DNA of 45,076 nucleotides from Spirochaetia bacterium (lineage in GTDB: Bacteria; Spirochaetota; Spirochaetia; Sphaerochaetales; Sphaerochaetaceae), in NCBI GenBank assembly GCA_009930325.1, contig RZYO01000008.1, positions 1 to 45,076 of the forward strand, written 5' to 3'. Below the pieces are notes generated by a model. That model was not told the origin of the DNA, searched no databases, and worked only from the letters and a program-made list of their open reading frames with translations. Position 1 is the first letter of the stretch, and each line of letters begins with the position of its first letter. A program made the position numbers and the translations under genes. This document shows positions 44,183-45,076 of the stretch, piece by piece.

Positions 44183-44315
44183 TACTTTCACTACCTTGTA
44201 CATACGGAAATCCCCTCCAAAGCAAGATTAAATGATACAAAACAAAATTGTAAAAACAAATATTGACTAAAAACCTTAAATAATATACCATTAGTCACAT
44301 TAACAGGAGGTTTTC

Positions 44316-44963
44316 ATGAATAATGACCAACTAACACGTATTACAAGATACTATCGAGCACTTAATAGACTACGCTCAATAGGTTTAGAAAAAGTTTTTG
44401 CACATAATTTAGCTGATGCAGCAGGAGTTTCTGCAGCTGTAGTTAGAAAAGATTTTTCCCAACTCTCGATTCATGGCCAAAAAAGAGGTGGTTATGAGAT
44501 AACAGATCTAATTGCTTCCCTTTCACAAATATTAGGTAAAGGTGATTCTCAAAACGCAATTATTATTGGTTGCGGAAGAATAGGCCTCGCTTTAATGCAT
44601 TATGGTGGATTTGAACCAGATGGAATAAAAATCGTTGCAGGTTTTGATAGTGATCCACAAGTCTATAGTGATTCATCACAACCAATTTCTATTTACCCTC
44701 TCTCAAGATTAGATGAAGTAGTTGATGCTCTTGATGTAAAAGTTGGAATTATTACAGTTCCAGAAATTGCCGCAGCAGATACATACCTAAAACTACTTAA
44801 AGCTGGGGTAAAAGGTGTATTGAATTTTTCACCTGTTACTTTAAAACCTATTTTATTAAAAGATGGAACAATGAGTGTTGTTCAAAACATTAACTTAAGC
44901 CTTTCTCTTGAAAAGATATTTTATGAATTAAAATTCCCAAAAAAAACTAAATCAGAAGAATAA
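44316..44963 (+). CDS. rex: Redox-sensing transcriptional repressor Rex
   Basis: This 215-residue repressor senses the NADH/NAD+ ratio. The winged helix is at about 1-75 (ITRYYRALNRL, VSAAVVRKDFSQL, GQKRGGYEI). The Rossmann domain has IIIGCGRIGLAL (GxGxxG, 85-90) and AGFDSDPQ, with GIITVPEIAAADTYLKLLKAGVKGVLNFSPVTL near the end; a C-terminal domain-swap helix is present. AGGAGG precedes ATG. It is divergent from the hydrogenase operon, its natural target in anaerobes. Confidence 0.96.
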   Translation: MNNDQLTRITRYYRALNRLRSIGLEKVFAHNLADAAGVSAAVVRKDFSQLSIHGQKRGGYEITDLIASLSQILGKGDSQNAIIIGCGRIGLALMHYGGFEPDGIKIVAGFDSDPQVYSDSSQPISIYPLSRLDEVVDALDVKVGIITVPEIAAADTYLKLLKAGVKGVLNFSPVTLKPILLKDGTMSVVQNINLSLSLEKIFYELKFPKKTKSEE

Positions 44964-44970
44964 AATAATA

Positions 44971-45029
44971 AAAAAAAGGGGGTGTTGCAAAAGTCTTTTT
45001 AGAGAGGACTTAGTAGCACCTTCTTTTTT
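44971..45029 (+). terminator. Probable terminator of rex
   Basis: GGTGTTGC (44981-44988) pairs with GTAGCACC (45013-45020), including two G-U pairs, and AAGTC/GACTT extends the stem inside. An A-run precedes and T6 follows. The left arm resembles some insertion-sequence ends (GGGTGTTGCAAAA), so an IS terminus is an alternative. Nothing is recognisable from 45030 to the window end. Confidence 0.6.
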
Positions 45030-45076
45030 ATGCTCAAATCTTTATTAGAATTTTGGCTTAGCTTAGATTATCTCTT

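Noticed and set aside
44177-44203. Eight-codon ORF MYKVVKVW with strong GGAGGGG before hydC
   Set aside because: It overlaps the predicted hydrogenase -10 box and Rex site; if that promoter is used the ORF is not transcribed. Kept only as a remark under the Rex finding.
44971-45029. Left end of another insertion sequence (GGGTGTTGCAAAA-like)
   Set aside because: The same bases form a convincing hairpin with a T-run right after rex, and no transposase frame is visible in the 47 remaining bases. Not excluded.
1-45076. CRISPR arrays, tRNA or rRNA genes, prophage
   Set aside because: No regularly spaced repeats, no cloverleaf or rRNA-like stretches and no phage structural genes were seen on either strand by eye.

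Overview
The window looks like chromosomal DNA of a low-GC, anaerobic, fermentative member of the Spirochaetota (Treponema/Sphaerochaeta-like). I infer this from gene content, not from a marker gene. The signs are a PnrA/BMP-type solute-binding protein whose signal peptide ends in an SASGNKE-like motif, several Treponema-style lipoproteins (LTSC, FTSC, LSGC and FSSC lipoboxes), a biotin-dependent sodium-pumping decarboxylase, and a trimeric NAD-linked [FeFe]-hydrogenase next to rex. There is no 16S gene, so the taxonomy is tentative. I found no tRNA or rRNA gene, CRISPR array or phage.

Layout, left to right. (1) 1-246 is the 3' end of an ISL3-type insertion sequence, followed by about 385 bp of very AT-rich DNA. 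(2) 633-4236 is oadG-oadA-oadB; OadA carries two tandem biotinyl domains. (3) 4349-5677 holds a SIMPL lipoprotein and a histidine phosphatase gene interrupted at an A7 tract. (4) 5801-11602 is a tightly overlapping operon for a BMP-type ABC importer plus an FGGY kinase, followed by a membrane c-di-GMP phosphodiesterase. (5) 13641-14844 has a MerR regulator with a four-cysteine tail divergent from radC. (6) 14895-21950 (minus strand) is a complete hisGDCBHAF-IE operon. It is preceded by a short ORF with three consecutive His codons, a terminator and a mutually exclusive antiterminator, which together form a histidine attenuator. (7) 22212-28786 carries a DUF308 protein, an FKBP isomerase, a small secreted protein, a lone DRTGG protein, an M16C peptidase and a glycerophosphodiesterase. 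(8) 28793-36719 is a block of poorly characterised envelope proteins and lipoproteins around pepT. (9) 36802-38899 is a PTS IIA / CPA2 antiporter pair. (10) 39069-44963 is the hydCBA hydrogenase operon divergent from rex, with a Rex-like palindrome over the hydrogenase -10 box.

How the parts fit together. Oxaloacetate decarboxylase exports Na+, and the antiporter may exchange it. The hydrogenase disposes of NADH and ferredoxin electrons as H2 under Rex control of NADH/NAD+. The his operon makes histidine with feedback on HisG (long form) and apparently transcriptional attenuation by a leader peptide. The fused phosphatase-like domain of HisB has lost its HAD catalytic motifs, so histidinol-phosphatase must probably come from elsewhere.

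A recurring feature is genes with no Shine-Dalgarno sequence but a -10-like hexamer 6-7 nt before the ATG (hisL, the phosphatase, radC, the DRTGG gene and the GDPD gene), which suggests leaderless transcripts. The best candidate for a new regulatory system is the his leader at 21998-22143.
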